Source: Methylobacterium durans
Lineage (GTDB): Bacteria > Pseudomonadota > Alphaproteobacteria > Rhizobiales > Beijerinckiaceae
NCBI RefSeq assembly: GCF_003173715.1
Contig: NZ_CP029550.1
Coordinates: 2,837,501 to 2,901,500 of the forward strand
Length of the DNA stretch: 64,000 bases
Reading direction: 5' to 3'
A program made the translations under genes and the position numbers. Numbering within the stretch: the stretch's first letter is position 1; every line of letters starts with the position of its first letter. Below are positions 18,644-28,642 of the stretch, piece by piece. The notes beneath the pieces are model-generated. The model was not told the origin of the DNA. It saw only the letters and a list, made by a program, of their open reading frames with translations, and did not search any database.

Positions 18644-19360
18644 TTGTTGCTGCCCGCCATCCGCGCGATCGTCGAGGCACGTCCCAGCTACGGCTACCGG
18701 CGCATCACCGCGCTGCTGAACCGGGTGCTGCGCTCGCGCGGCGCGCCAGTCGTCAACGCCAAGCAGGTGTTGCGCATTCTGCAGGTGAACGGGCTGACGC
18801 TGGCGCCCTACACCGCTCGCCGCACCGGCCGGACCCACGACGGTGTGGTGGTGGCGCTGCACTCGAACATCCGCTGGTGCTCGGACCATTTCGACCTGCG
18901 CTGCCGGGACGGCGCAGTTGTCCGGGTGCTGTTTTCCATCGACGCCTGCGACTGTGAGGTCATGGCCTGGTCGGCGACGACAACCGGCGTCTATGGCGAG
19001 TGGGTCAGCGACCTGATGATTGCCTGCGTCGAGCAGCGCTTTGGCGCGACGAAGACCCCGCACCCGATCGAGTGGCTGTCCGACAACGGCTCGGCTTACT
19101 TCGCCCGCCAGACCAGCGAGACGGCCACCGCGCTCGGCTTGCGGCTGCTGGTCACGCCGGCGCGCTCCCCACAGAGCAACGGCATCGCTGAAGCCTTCGT
19201 GAAGATACTCAAGCGTGACTACGCGCGCCTCGCGATCCTGCCCGACGCCGAGACCGTGATGCGGCTTCTGCCGGGCTGGTTCGAGGACTACAACACTGTC
19301 CACCCACACTCCGGTCTGAGCATGCTCTCACCCCGAGAGTTCCTCAGCCAGAGTGCCTAA
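18644..19360 (+). pseudogene. IS3-family transposase OrfB, N-terminally truncated
   Basis: A 238-residue remnant that starts in the middle of the domain before the integrase core (IVEARPSYGYRRITALLNRV). The DDE residues are present: WCSDHFDLRC, LSDNGSAYF and SNGIAEAFVKILKRDY. The C-terminus is complete (LSMLSPREFLSQSA). The OrfA gene and about 50 residues of OrfB are missing and the frame has a TGA just upstream. It is a different IS from the 1510-bp element beside it. Confidence 0.85.
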
Positions 19361-19437
19361 GCCCACCCCGCCACCTGTCCGGTCAAACAGGATGCACTCC
19401 AAGGCTGACTCCGGTGGACCTACGTTGGAGAGGAAGA

Positions 19438-19812
19438 ATGTTCACTCACGTCATGATCGGCAGCAATGACCTTCAGCAAGCTAGAGGCTTCTACGACGCC
19501 ACATTCGCCGCCCTAGGAGGCAAGCCTGGTAAAATGGATGATAGGGGCAGGTTGATCTATGCCCATGACGGTGGTCGGCTGATGGTAACGAAGCCGATCG
19601 ACGGCAATCCGGCGACCGCCGCTAACGGCGGGACGATCGGTATCGCTGCCGCAAGCCGCGACCATGTTCTCGCTTGGCATGAGGCCGGTATCGCGCATGG
19701 CGGTACTGCGATCGAGAGCCCGCCCTCAGAGCGCCCGAATGGATCCTTCGTTGCCTATCTGCGCGATCCGGACGGAAACAAGCTCACCGCACGAACTCGG
19801 GCAACGAAGTGA
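19438..19812 (+). CDS. VOC (glyoxalase/bleomycin-resistance) family protein
   Basis: A 124-residue metal-dependent VOC-fold protein. It opens with MFTHVMIGSNDLQQARGFYD, the first beta-alpha-beta unit with a His ligand candidate (His4), and ends with SFVAYLRDPDGNKLTA, the usual second unit (DPDGN). A GGAGAGGA Shine-Dalgarno precedes the ATG. The substrate cannot be told; single-module VOC proteins of this length act as dimers on small electrophiles or antibiotics. It lies directly after the truncated IS3 and was probably carried with it. Confidence 0.85.
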   Translation: MFTHVMIGSNDLQQARGFYDATFAALGGKPGKMDDRGRLIYAHDGGRLMVTKPIDGNPATAANGGTIGIAAASRDHVLAWHEAGIAHGGTAIESPPSERPNGSFVAYLRDPDGNKLTARTRATK

Positions 19813-19820
19813 CGAGACCG

Positions 19821-19964
19821 GTGGCAAGCGCGAGGGCAAGCGAGTTGGCGGAGGCCGTCACAGGCGTCCGCAGGCACTTCCACCTGACGGCGCCGACCAC
19901 GCCCGGCGGGAACCTGACGCTCAGCAGCAACGTCCCTCTACAAGGAGAGGTGGACGATGCGTGA
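19821..19964 (+). CDS. Fragment of a repeated small gene family
   Basis: A 47-residue frame from GTG ending SELAEAVTGVRRHFHLTAP then TTPGGNLTLSS. The second half matches the tail of the gene at 16353-16607. The N-terminal half of that family is absent, so this is likely a 5'-truncated copy. Its stop overlaps the ATG of the next small frame by 8 bases. Confidence 0.4.
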   Translation: MASARASELAEAVTGVRRHFHLTAPTTPGGNLTLSSNVPLQGEVDDA

Positions 19965-20108
19965 GGAAGTCCAAGCGTTGGTGGACCCCCTCATCAAGGG
20001 TATCGAACTTGATGAAGGCTGCGCCTACAAGCTCGCTTTAGGGGCGACCTGCTGGATTGGCTCAGCGGATCGACCGGGCGAGAACAGCTGCTGCAGCAGG
20101 CCGCCTAG
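19957..20108 (+). pseudogene. Small frameshifted ORF of unknown function
   Basis: MREEVQALVDPLIKGIELDE begins after an AGGAGAGG site. Near 20040 the coding pattern moves by one base: the continuing protein-like frame is DLLDWLSGSTGREQLLQQAA, ending at the TAG at 20106. A one-base loss in TTAGGGGCG would explain it. No family recognised. Confidence 0.35.
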
Positions 20109-20570
20109 CCCCGGCTCATCACCCGCCTGAACGCTCACTGCCGTGCCGATGATGCGGCTGCTCAATACCAAGCCGATCACAGGCAGAGAGGTAGCAGCGG
20201 CATTAGGCACGTCGAGAGAGGGCCGAAACGGTGCGGAAAGAGGCCAGATTGTCGCCGCCGTGCGGGGAGAATCCTGGCCAACCTGCCGCCCGCTCCACGT
20301 CAGCTCTAGACGAACCCATAAGACCATTCGTCGCTGTTTGTCACAGACCGCTCACTGCCCATAAGGCGCTGGCACTGGACAAGGGACGGCTATCTAGCAG
20401 CCCAACTATGCAGTATAATCTACAATGAAGGCAAAAGACGGCCACGCAATTGCAGGTGAGACGAACAAGATTTTCTTAGATTGTGTTCCTTCACCTCCGA
20501 AGTGCTGTAGCGGATTGTGCCTGAATTTCATGTAAAATCATACTCTAAATCTGTCTGATGGTTGGGGCCT
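20109..20570. promoter_or_regulatory. Intergenic region upstream of the hybrid kinase
   Basis: About 460 bases without a supported gene. AT content rises from about 20400 to 20560, consistent with the promoter of the signalling cluster that follows. No specific operator recognised. Confidence 0.3.
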
Positions 20571-23471
20571 ATGCGTCGTAAGTCTAAGGCGGTGGGGCAT
20601 GAAATGGCAGCTTCCAACACAGAGCCTCGCGACGGCGAGCGGCAGCGCCTTATTGAGGCGATCGAGACCAGCTCGGACGGCTTTGCACTGTTCGATGCCG
20701 AAGATCGCCTTCTCCTCTGCAACGGTCATTTTCGCCAATTTCACCCCGGCCTCGACGATGTGATTGTCCCGGGGGCGTCGTTCTCCGCGATTGCCCGCGC
20801 TGCCGCGGAAAGCTGTTTCGTGCGGGATGATGGCACGACGGTCGACGCATGGCTCGAAAGGCGGCTCTCTCTCTACCGTGACCCACGCGGTCCGATCCTC
20901 CAGCAGCAGATCGACGGGCGCTGGACACAGATCAACGAACGAAAGACCCGAGATGGCGGGACGGTCGCCGTCTATACTGACGTCACCGAGATCAAGCGTG
21001 CCGAGCAGGCCCTGCTCATGACCGAAGCGCGGCTGACCTATCTCCTGACTGCGTCACCGTCGATGATTTGCAGCTTCGAGGTGGGCGGCCGAAACCAGCC
21101 GACCTTCATCAGCGAGAACGTGCGAGATCTCCTCGGTTATGAGCCGAGCGATTATCTCGCCGGTCCGGAGTTCTGGCTGGAGCGGCTTCACCCTGACGAC
21201 CGGGACCGGGTCTTGGCCGAGTTCCCGCGCCTTCTGGAGATGGGCCACAACGTCATCGAGTACCGGTTCCTGCTCAAGGACGGCACCTATCGCTGGGTCA
21301 GGGACGAGCAGCGCCTCGTCCGCGGTCCGCACGGCGAGCCAGTCGAAGTCGTCGAGTCTTGGAGCGATGTCACCGAACGCAAGGAGGCTGAATTTGCGCT
21401 TTGGGAGCAAACCGCCTTCGTCGAGTTGCTGCAGGTGACAGCGGCCGCGGCCAACGAGGCCGTCACCGTCGAGGATGCTGTGCGGTTCTGTCTGCGCCGG
21501 ATCTCCGCTCACACTGGGTGGCCGCTCGGCCACGCCTACGCGCTGGCTGAGGACGGGAGCGGAACGCTTGTACCGACCGGCATCTGGCATTGCGACGCGC
21601 CGGAGCGCTTCGCGCGCTTCCGGACCATTACTGAGGAGACGCAGCTTTCGGCCGGCGTCGGCCTGCCAGGACGCGTGCTGGCTGCCGGCGAACCGCTGTG
21701 GATCCTCGACGCTGAACTGCAGCCCGACCTCCCGCGCGCCGCCGCGGCTGCCGCAGATGGAATCAGAGCAGCCTTTGGCTTCCCGATCACGATCGGGCGT
21801 GAGGTCGTCGCGGTGCTGGAGTTCTTCGCGTGCGAGGCGCGGGCACCGCAGCGGGCCCTGCTCAAGGTCATGATCAACATCGGCGCACAACTTGGGCGGG
21901 TGATTGAGCGCAAGCGCGCGGAGGAGAACCTGCGCCAGGCAAAGGACGCCGCGGAGAACGCAAGCCGGGCCAAGAGCAGCTTCCTTGCCAACATGAGCCA
22001 CGAGTTGCGGACGCCGCTCAACGCCATCATCGGCTTCACACGACTTGTGATGCGCCGCGCCAAGGACGCATTGCCTCCGAAGCAGCTGGAAAATCTGGAA
22101 AAAATCCTGACGAGTTCCGAACACCTACTGTCACTCATCAACACCATCCTCGACCTCGCAAAGGTCGAGGCGGGCCGAATGGAGGTGAAGGCGTCGGAAT
22201 TCGCGCTCGAGCCAATCCTTGACCTCTGCCTCCGTACGGTCGAGCCTTTGGTCAAGAGCGAGCGCGTGCGGCTGGTCAAAGATGTTCAGGGCCTGCCGGA
22301 AATCGTCCGCACAGATCAGGAGAAGCTGAAGCAGATCCTCATCAACCTTCTCAGCAACGCCATCAAATTCACTGAAACTGGTTCGGTCACGCTGCGCGCT
22401 CGCCCCGTAGGAGACCAGATCGCGCTCGCGGTGGTGGATACGGGCATCGGCATTCCGAGTGCGGCGCTGTCCTTGATCTTCGAGGAGTTCCAGCAGGTCG
22501 ACAACTCCGCGAGCCGCGTGCATAGCGGAACGGGGCTTGGCCTCGCAATCAGCCACCGGCTGGCACGGATGCTCGGCGGCAATGTCGCCGTGGAGAGCCG
22601 GGAGGGCGAGGGCTCGACCTTCACGCTCACCATTCCGCAGTGTGTCGAGGGTGCGCTCGATCTTCAGTCCAGTCTACCGTCGCCAGTGCTCGCGTTGGAC
22701 GTTGCGTCCCGGACCGGGTCCAGGCTCGTGCTTGCGATCGATGACGACCCGAATGTCGTCTACCTGCTGAAAGAAAACCTGTCCGACGCGGGCTACGACG
22801 TGGTTGGCGCCTCCAACGGTGAGGACGGCCTTCGCAAGGCGCGCGAGCTTCAGCCGCGCGCGATCACCCTCGACATCATGATGCCAGGGACGGATGGCTG
22901 GCAGGTGCTGCACGCGCTCAAGACCGACCCGCTGACGCGCGAGATCCCCGTCATCCTAATCTCGATTGTCGACCAGAAGGAGCTCGGCTTCCGTCTCGGC
23001 GCCAACGACTACATCGTGAAGCCGTTCGAGCGTGAGTCGTTGATTGGCGCCCTGACGCGCATCGCGCCCAACAGCGAGCGCATTCTCGTGGTGGACGATG
23101 ACTCGAACGTAGTCGACCTCGTCCGCCAATTGCTGGACACCGAGGGCTGCACGATCGATTGGGCTCCAGACGGCGTTGCGGGCCTCGAACGCATCGCGCA
23201 GGCGCGCCCGAGCGTGATCCTCCTCGATCTCCTGATGCCGCGCATGGATGGCCTCACCTTCCTTGACCATCTCCAGGCCGATCCCATTGGCCGGACGATC
23301 CCCGTTGTCGTATTGACGGCGGCATCTCTGAACGCGGCCGAGCATGGCATGCTGCGGGAGCGCGTGCTCGGCCTGATCGACAAGCGGGGCCTCGATCGTG
23401 ACGCCCTCGTCCGGGAGGTCAGGCGGGTGTTGCCGCAGTCGGAGGGCCAGGCGGCCGAGGTCGGTCTATGA
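20571..23471 (+). CDS. PAS-GAF hybrid histidine kinase with two C-terminal receiver domains
   Basis: About 966 residues, cytoplasmic (no membrane helix seen). Order: a PAS_7-like sensor (about 15-130), a PAS_3 domain with PAC (about 145-265), a GAF domain (about 275-445), the His box [20 protein letters not shown] (about 475), an ATPase domain (NLLSNAIKF, DTGIGIP, GTGLGLAI), receiver 1 (IDDDPNVVYLL...TLDIMMPGTDGW) and receiver 2 (VVDDDSNVVDLV...LLDLLMPRMDGL). Each receiver has its acidic pair, phospho-Asp and, for receiver 1, the Lys in IVKPFE. The start is the ATG at 20571; ATG 20604 is possible. It heads a co-directional run with a stand-alone receiver and a receiver-cyclase, so phosphate probably flows to those. 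Confidence 0.88.
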   Translation: MRRKSKAVGHEMAASNTEPRDGERQRLIEAIETSSDGFALFDAEDRLLLCNGHFRQFHPGLDDVIVPGASFSAIARAAAESCFVRDDGTTVDAWLERRLSLYRDPRGPILQQQIDGRWTQINERKTRDGGTVAVYTDVTEIKRAEQALLMTEARLTYLLTASPSMICSFEVGGRNQPTFISENVRDLLGYEPSDYLAGPEFWLERLHPDDRDRVLAEFPRLLEMGHNVIEYRFLLKDGTYRWVRDEQRLVRGPHGEPVEVVESWSDVTERKEAEFALWEQTAFVELLQVTAAAANEAVTVEDAVRFCLRRISAHTGWPLGHAYALAEDGSGTLVPTGIWHCDAPERFARFRTITEETQLSAGVGLPGRVLAAGEPLWILDAELQPDLPRAAAAAADGIRAAFGFPITIGREVVAVLEFFACEARAPQRALLKVMINIGAQLGRVIERKRAEENLRQAKDAAENASRAKSSFLANMSHELRTPLNAIIGFTRLVMRRAKDALPPKQLENLEKILTSSEHLLSLINTILDLAKVEAGRMEVKASEFALEPILDLCLRTVEPLVKSERVRLVKDVQGLPEIVRTDQEKLKQILINLLSNAIKFTETGSVTLRARPVGDQIALAVVDTGIGIPSAALSLIFEEFQQVDNSASRVHSGTGLGLAISHRLARMLGGNVAVESREGEGSTFTLTIPQCVEGALDLQSSLPSPVLALDVASRTGSRLVLAIDDDPNVVYLLKENLSDAGYDVVGASNGEDGLRKARELQPRAITLDIMMPGTDGWQVLHALKTDPLTREIPVILISIVDQKELGFRLGANDYIVKPFERESLIGALTRIAPNSERILVVDDDSNVVDLVRQLLDTEGCTIDWAPDGVAGLERIAQARPSVILLDLLMPRMDGLTFLDHLQADPIGRTIPVVVLTAASLNAAEHGMLRERVLGLIDKRGLDRDALVREVRRVLPQSEGQAAEVGL

Positions 23472-23664
23472 GCTGGGCCGAGGCTGCACGGGTGGTCGCG
23501 ATGAGATGTCGGCCTAGCCGCGGCGGCCCCCTCTGCTCGCGAGCCGTGGTTCATCCTGCCAGTTGCCAGATTGTTGCCGAGAAAACGGGTCTAGTTGGTC
23601 TCGGGCCATTCTCGTGCCGGCAACTCCTAGGGCTTCTGCACGCGGTCTGCGAAGGTCTTGCCCG

Positions 23665-24024
23665 ATGAAGACCATCCTCATTGTCGAAGACGTCGAGCTG
23701 AATCGCGATTTGCTGACGCAGCTTCTGGAGGACGACTACGTGCTGGTGATCGCGGTCGACGGCGAAGCGGGCGTCGCGATGGCGGCGAGCAATACCCCGG
23801 ATCTTATCCTAATGGATCTCTCGCTGCCGGTCATCGACGGCTGGGAGGCAACGCGGCGCATCAAGGCCAACCCAGCGACGGCGGGTATTCCCATCATCGC
23901 GATAACCGCGAACGCGATGAGCGGCGACGAAGACAAAGCCAAGGCGGCGGGCTGCGACGATTTCATGACGAAGCCCGTCGACGAAGACCTTCTTTTCGCC
24001 AAGCTGCATCACTGGCTCGCATGA
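23665..24024 (+). CDS. Single-domain response regulator (CheY/DivK-like)
   Basis: A 119-residue receiver: MKTILIVEDVELNRDLLTQL with Glu/Asp acidic pair, phospho-Asp in DLILMDLSLPVIDGW, Thr/Ala switch region in IIAITANAMSGDE and Lys in FMTKPVDEDLL. There is no output domain, so it acts by protein contact or as a phosphate shuttle, as DivK does. The ATG at 23665 gives the exact receiver length. It lies about 190 bases after the hybrid kinase and 46 bases before the cyclase. Confidence 0.9.
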   Translation: MKTILIVEDVELNRDLLTQLLEDDYVLVIAVDGEAGVAMAASNTPDLILMDLSLPVIDGWEATRRIKANPATAGIPIIAITANAMSGDEDKAKAAGCDDFMTKPVDEDLLFAKLHHWLA

Positions 24025-24070
24025 GTGCGAGCGGCACTGAAGCGGCCTTGGCCTGGAGAGAGCGAGACCT

Positions 24071-25105
24071 GTGGACCCGGCACGCATCCTCATCGTCGAT
24101 GATGAAGCTTTCAATCTCGACCTGCTGGAGCAGGAACTCGAGCTTCTCGGACACATGAGCGTCCGAGCCGCGAACGGACGCGCGGCACTTGATCTCCTGA
24201 ACGAAGAGCCGTTCGATCTCGTCCTACTCGACGTGATGATGCCGATGCTCGACGGCTACGCCGTGCTGGATAGGATGAAGTCACACGCTCGGCTGCGTCA
24301 TACCCCGGTGGTCATGATCTCGGCGCTGACAGAGATCAGCAGCGTTGTGCGCTGCATCGAGATGGGAGCCGAGGATTACCTGCCGAAGCCTTTCGAGCCG
24401 GTGCTGCTAGAAGCTAGGATTCGTGCCTGCCTGGACAGGAAGCGGCTCCACGATCGGGAGATGGCGCATCTGGAGACCATTGAGCGCCAGCGGAAGCGAG
24501 CCGACGAACTGCTCCACGCGATCCTGCCCGTAGCGGCAGTGGCCGAACTGATGGCGACCGGTCAGGTCAAGCCCCGGCTCTTCCACGATGTCGCAGTGCT
24601 CTTCATTGATCTCGTCGGTTTCACAGCTTGGTGCCACAGCCAAAGCCCTGAAACCGTCGTCGCTGAAGTTCAGTGTTTGGCCGAAGCGTTCGAAGTGGTG
24701 GCGCACCGGCACGGTATGGAAAAGATCAAGACGATCGGCGACGCCTTTATGGCGACGGCCAACCTATTGTCGCCCCATACCGACCCCGTGACTGCGGCTG
24801 TCCGCTGCGCGCGGGACATGGTTGCCATTGCGGGTGATGGTTCTGCTGGCTGGCGGATCCGGGCCGGTATTCACATCGGTTCGGTCGTCGGCGGCATCGT
24901 TGGCCGAACGAAGTTCACCTTCGATCTCTGGGGCGACACGGTGAACGTGGCCGCGCGCCTCTGTGCGCTCGGAGACGGATGTGCTGTTCACCTATCGAAG
25001 GAAGCCTCTGCCCGTGTACATGACGCAAGCCCGATCCGTCCTGTCGGCAAGGTATTCCTTAAAGGTAAGGGCGAGTGCGAGATCTACTGTTGCGAGTTTG
25101 CGTAG
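24071..25105 (+). CDS. Response regulator with class III adenylate/guanylate cyclase output
   Basis: A 344-residue protein from GTG (a purine-rich GGAGAGAGCGAG lies upstream). A receiver (residues 1-120: ILIVDDEAFNLDLLEQ, phospho-Asp in LVLLDVMMPMLDGY, Lys in YLPKPFEP) is joined by a signalling helix to a class III cyclase domain (about 165-340). The catalytic features are visible: metal Asp in LFIDLVGFTAW, Lys and second metal Asp in KIKTIGDAFMA, and the DLWGDTVNVAAR block with transition-state Asn and Arg. The product would be cAMP or cGMP, made in response to phosphorylation by the upstream kinase. Substrate choice between ATP and GTP is not decided here. Confidence 0.9.
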   Translation: MDPARILIVDDEAFNLDLLEQELELLGHMSVRAANGRAALDLLNEEPFDLVLLDVMMPMLDGYAVLDRMKSHARLRHTPVVMISALTEISSVVRCIEMGAEDYLPKPFEPVLLEARIRACLDRKRLHDREMAHLETIERQRKRADELLHAILPVAAVAELMATGQVKPRLFHDVAVLFIDLVGFTAWCHSQSPETVVAEVQCLAEAFEVVAHRHGMEKIKTIGDAFMATANLLSPHTDPVTAAVRCARDMVAIAGDGSAGWRIRAGIHIGSVVGGIVGRTKFTFDLWGDTVNVAARLCALGDGCAVHLSKEASARVHDASPIRPVGKVFLKGKGECEIYCCEFA

Positions 25106-25624
25106 CATCCCGTTGCCGGTGAATGAGGTTAATTGCGACCTCGGACCACACCTGAAGGAATTTTGTAGCGAACGGGGCTGAAAACGTTCCACGCCAGCCA
25201 CAGTGGCCGGGCGTCGTGTGCGGAAGTGATGAGCTACGTCTACTGCTCCCCGACCACGCCTGTGGTGATTGCTGAGAAGCAAGAGCGCATAGTCGGCATC
25301 ATTTTGGCGCCTTTGCTACCGAAGACTCACGCGAGACGATCCGTCGCCAGGCCAACTTCTTCACCACCTACTCCGTCGTTTGTCATGGCACAGGGGCTGC
25401 GAAGCTGGTCGTGCGCGACCTTCGTGGCACCGCGCAATTTCTCGGTAATCGCGTCGCGGCCACACATTCTCAGGTCGTCGTTCTGACGTGGTCGGACGAC
25501 GTCATCAGCCCGAACTCGGCTCCCACGGACACCAAGCCGTCTCCGCGGCCAACGCAAGAGGTTCGAGCAGGCGAGGATAATGAGCAGGTCGTCCCGCCGG
25601 GCATGATCCCTTAAGACTGAGGCC
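25106..25624. other. Stretch with a possible remnant
   Basis: On the plus strand a frame of about 110 codons ending at 25614 (FATEDSRETIRRQANFFTTY, then VRDLRGTAQFLGNRVAATHS) has protein-like composition but no start near its beginning. It may be a decayed gene. Nothing else is supported. Confidence 0.3.
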
Positions 25625-28600
25625 TCACGCTGCTGCGTCCCACTTGCCCGTCTGAGCAAACTGGAGCGCCTCCGCTGCGGGGAGAGGCCGACTGAATAGG
25701 TAGCCCTGCACCTCAGTGCAGCCCTTGAGTCTAACGCGCTCAAGCTGATCCGCCGTCTCGACGCCTTCGGCCGTGATCGCGATGCCGAGGCGTGTACCGA
25801 GGGCCACGACTGCTCGAATGATCGCTGCCGTGTTCGGCTCGGCGATCTCGCGGATGAAGGAGCGGTCGATCTTGATCTTGTCGAACGGAAATTGGCGCAG
25901 GTAGCTCAGACTGGAGTAGCCGGTACCGAAGTCGTCAAGCGCGATGCGTACCCCGAGTGCGCGCAGGCGATGCAGGATCGCTATGACGGTCTCAGCGTCG
26001 GTCAAAAGCACGCTCTCGGTGATTTCTAGTTCCAGCCGACTCGGTGCAAGGCTAGAAGCCAACAGAGCCTTGACGACGCTCTGCTCCAGGCCGGGCTGCT
26101 GGAACTGAACGGCCGAGACGTTTACGGCCACACGTACGTCGCTCGGCCAAGCGGCGGCTGCGCAGCATGCCTCGCGCAACGCCCACTCACCCAGCGGGAC
26201 GATCAAACCGCTCTCCTCCGCGATCGGGATGAACTCGGCGGGCGAGATCGCACCACGCACCGGATGCTGCCAGCGCAGAAGCGCCTCGAACCCGCCGATA
26301 CCTCCCTTCGTGAGATCGACGACCGGCTGGTAGTGCAGGCTGAACCCGCCGCTCGCGATAGCCTCGCGCATATCGAGTTCCAGCAGGTTCCGAGCTGCCA
26401 CAGCGGCGTCCATACCAGCCTCGTAGAACCGGAACACGTTCCGCCCAGCCGCCTTGGCGCGATAGAGCGCGATGTCTGCATTCTTGAAGAGGGTATCGGC
26501 GTCGTCTCCATCCTGGGGACCAGCAGCAATGCCGATGCTCACCCCGATGTGGGCCATGCAGCCGTCGAGGTCGAAGGGCTCACGGATCGCGCCGATGATC
26601 TCCTGCGCAATCATACTCGCGGTAGTGAGGTCAGGCAGGCCGGGGAGGATCACGACGAATTCGTCACCGCTGAGCCGTGCGACCGTGCCACGCTCACGAA
26701 CGATCTGATTCAGGCGTTCAGCCACACACCTCAGCAGCGCATCACCGACCGGATGGCCGAAGGTGTCATTCACCGCCTTGAAGCGGTCGAGGTCGAGGCA
26801 GAGCACCGCGAAGTGACCACCACCTCGGCTTATCCGGCCGATCTCATCGTGCAGGCGCTCGCGGAAGAAGGTGCGGTTGGGTAGGTCCGTCAGGGCATCG
26901 TGCAGGGCCATGTGCTCGACGCGAGCTTCGGCCTCCTTGCGCCGCGTGATGTCGAGATGCAGGCCGACGAAGCGGATCACCTCGCCGGTGGCTTCGTCGA
27001 AAATGCCCCGCGCAAACACCTGTACCCAGCGCGGCCTTCCTCCAGGCAGAGGTTCGACCGTCCGGAACTCGCCACTGTAGGTTGAATGCTGCTCGATGGC
27101 CTGTTGCACCCCGCGCCAGACCTGCGGCAGGTCATCCGGGCAGACCCGCGCCTCCCACTCGGCGATGGTCATCTCAACCACGCAGTCCGAACTAACCTCA
27201 GGAGTGACGGGTATGCCGTGCATGCGGGCACTCTCGGCGGAGTGCCGCACGAGGCCGGTTTGCACGTTCCACTCCCACAAACCCGCCTCTGCCGCTTCCT
27301 GGGCAAGGCGCAGGAGATCGGTCGTCTCCTCAAGCTGCCTACGGGCCGTGAGTATGTCGTCGATGTCGAGAGCGGTCCCGAGCCATTCCACCACCTCACC
27401 CTCTCGCCGGACGGGGATGACGATGAGCTTGTGCCAGCGGTAGACACCATCTTGGCGGCATAGGCGCGCCTCGATCTCGTAGGGCTGACCCACGGTTCTG
27501 GCGGCGTCCCATGCCTCTACGAAGCGGGGGCTATCCTCAGGATGAAGGCGCTTGAAGCGCTCAGAGCGTGTCGCACCGTAGGGGCCATAGAAGCCCCGGA
27601 ACTGCCGGTTCGAGTAAGTTGCGTCGCCCCTGTCGCCGGACATGACCCAGACCATCTGCGGCAGAGCGTCGGCCAGCATGCGCTGTCGCGCCTCGGCTTC
27701 AGCGTAAGACTGCGTGGCCGCGTCGGCTGCGCGCTGTGCATCCAGCATCCTGCACAGGATTGGCAGTGAGACAGCGATGGCAATGAACGCGAGGAAGGCG
27801 CCCAAGCCCGCGAGCAAGGCGATGGATCGCGTCAGCGGAGCGACGAGAGCAGCCTCTTCGATGCCGATGCTGACCTGCCAGCCTGTCAGCGAGGAGCGCA
27901 GGAAGTGCACCGCAATGCGCTGACCGTCCGCGTCCGTGCCGGACCACGTACCTTGGCCGGGATTGTGCTCGGAAAAGCATCGCGCGCGTTGGCCAATCAT
28001 TGAACTGCTGTTGATCGAGCGAGCGATGATGAGGCCGTTACGATCTGAGATCGTGCCGAAATACGGAGCGCGGATACCCGATCGCTGAAGGAGATCGGCG
28101 AAGACCAGCGGATGCATGCTGGCGTCGAGGATGTAGAGCAGCTTGCCAGCGCGGGTCACCGGCACGCTCAGCACCACCATCGGCAGCTTCAGGAAATGCC
28201 CTGTAGTCAAGTCTGAGACATATGGCCTCTTCGTCTCAGCCATGATGCGGTCGGCATCCGCGGGGGTCTGCGGAAGCGACGTGCCAAACGGCTTGCGGGT
28301 GTTCACCCGCTGCTGGCCAGTCGGATCGCGCAGGATCACCGCGATGCCTTCAGCTTCGAGCAGGTCACGACCTTGCTGATCGAACCGCGAGAAGTCGCCT
28401 GCATCGAGCGCAGGGGATGTTGCGAGAGCCTGGAGCATGGTGATCCGGGCCTCGATGAACCGGTCGATCTCGTCGGCGGCTCTCTGGGTCAGATCGATGG
28501 TGGTCGCCTGATATCGCTCCTGCTCTGCGCTCACCCAATGCCATGTGATCACGGCGCAGAAGATCAACGTCGGCACAACGAGGGCGAGCGCGAATGCCAT

Positions 28601-28642
28601 CGCGTAGAGAACCAGAGGCCGTGTCGGAATCGGCAGGGACAT
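25625..28642 (-). CDS. Membrane GGDEF-EAL protein with extracytoplasmic sensor and two PAS domains
   Basis: About 1005 residues from MSLPIPTRPLVL (ATG at 28642). A helix at about 10-32 and another near 285-310 enclose a periplasmic Cache-like sensor. Two PAS domains (about 330-450 and 455-590) come next, then a GGDEF domain with LCLDLDRFKAVNDTFGH and the active motif as SGDEF. The usual inhibitory RxxD site reads RERG. The EAL domain has FEALLRW, DDFGTGYSSL, KIKIDRSFI and ITAEGVET, all that is needed for c-di-GMP hydrolysis. It is convergent with the cyclase gene, so cAMP/cGMP and c-di-GMP signalling sit side by side. Net activity cannot be told; the complete EAL set suggests a phosphodiesterase. 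Confidence 0.9.
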   Translation of the reverse strand: MSLPIPTRPLVLYAMAFALALVVPTLIFCAVITWHWVSAEQERYQATTIDLTQRAADEIDRFIEARITMLQALATSPALDAGDFSRFDQQGRDLLEAEGIAVILRDPTGQQRVNTRKPFGTSLPQTPADADRIMAETKRPYVSDLTTGHFLKLPMVVLSVPVTRAGKLLYILDASMHPLVFADLLQRSGIRAPYFGTISDRNGLIIARSINSSSMIGQRARCFSEHNPGQGTWSGTDADGQRIAVHFLRSSLTGWQVSIGIEEAALVAPLTRSIALLAGLGAFLAFIAIAVSLPILCRMLDAQRAADAATQSYAEAEARQRMLADALPQMVWVMSGDRGDATYSNRQFRGFYGPYGATRSERFKRLHPEDSPRFVEAWDAARTVGQPYEIEARLCRQDGVYRWHKLIVIPVRREGEVVEWLGTALDIDDILTARRQLEETTDLLRLAQEAAEAGLWEWNVQTGLVRHSAESARMHGIPVTPEVSSDCVVEMTIAEWEARVCPDDLPQVWRGVQQAIEQHSTYSGEFRTVEPLPGGRPRWVQVFARGIFDEATGEVIRFVGLHLDITRRKEAEARVEHMALHDALTDLPNRTFFRERLHDEIGRISRGGGHFAVLCLDLDRFKAVNDTFGHPVGDALLRCVAERLNQIVRERGTVARLSGDEFVVILPGLPDLTTASMIAQEIIGAIREPFDLDGCMAHIGVSIGIAAGPQDGDDADTLFKNADIALYRAKAAGRNVFRFYEAGMDAAVAARNLLELDMREAIASGGFSLHYQPVVDLTKGGIGGFEALLRWQHPVRGAISPAEFIPIAEESGLIVPLGEWALREACCAAAAWPSDVRVAVNVSAVQFQQPGLEQSVVKALLASSLAPSRLELEITESVLLTDAETVIAILHRLRALGVRIALDDFGTGYSSLSYLRQFPFDKIKIDRSFIREIAEPNTAAIIRAVVALGTRLGIAITAEGVETADQLERVRLKGCTEVQGYLFSRPLPAAEALQFAQTGKWDAAA

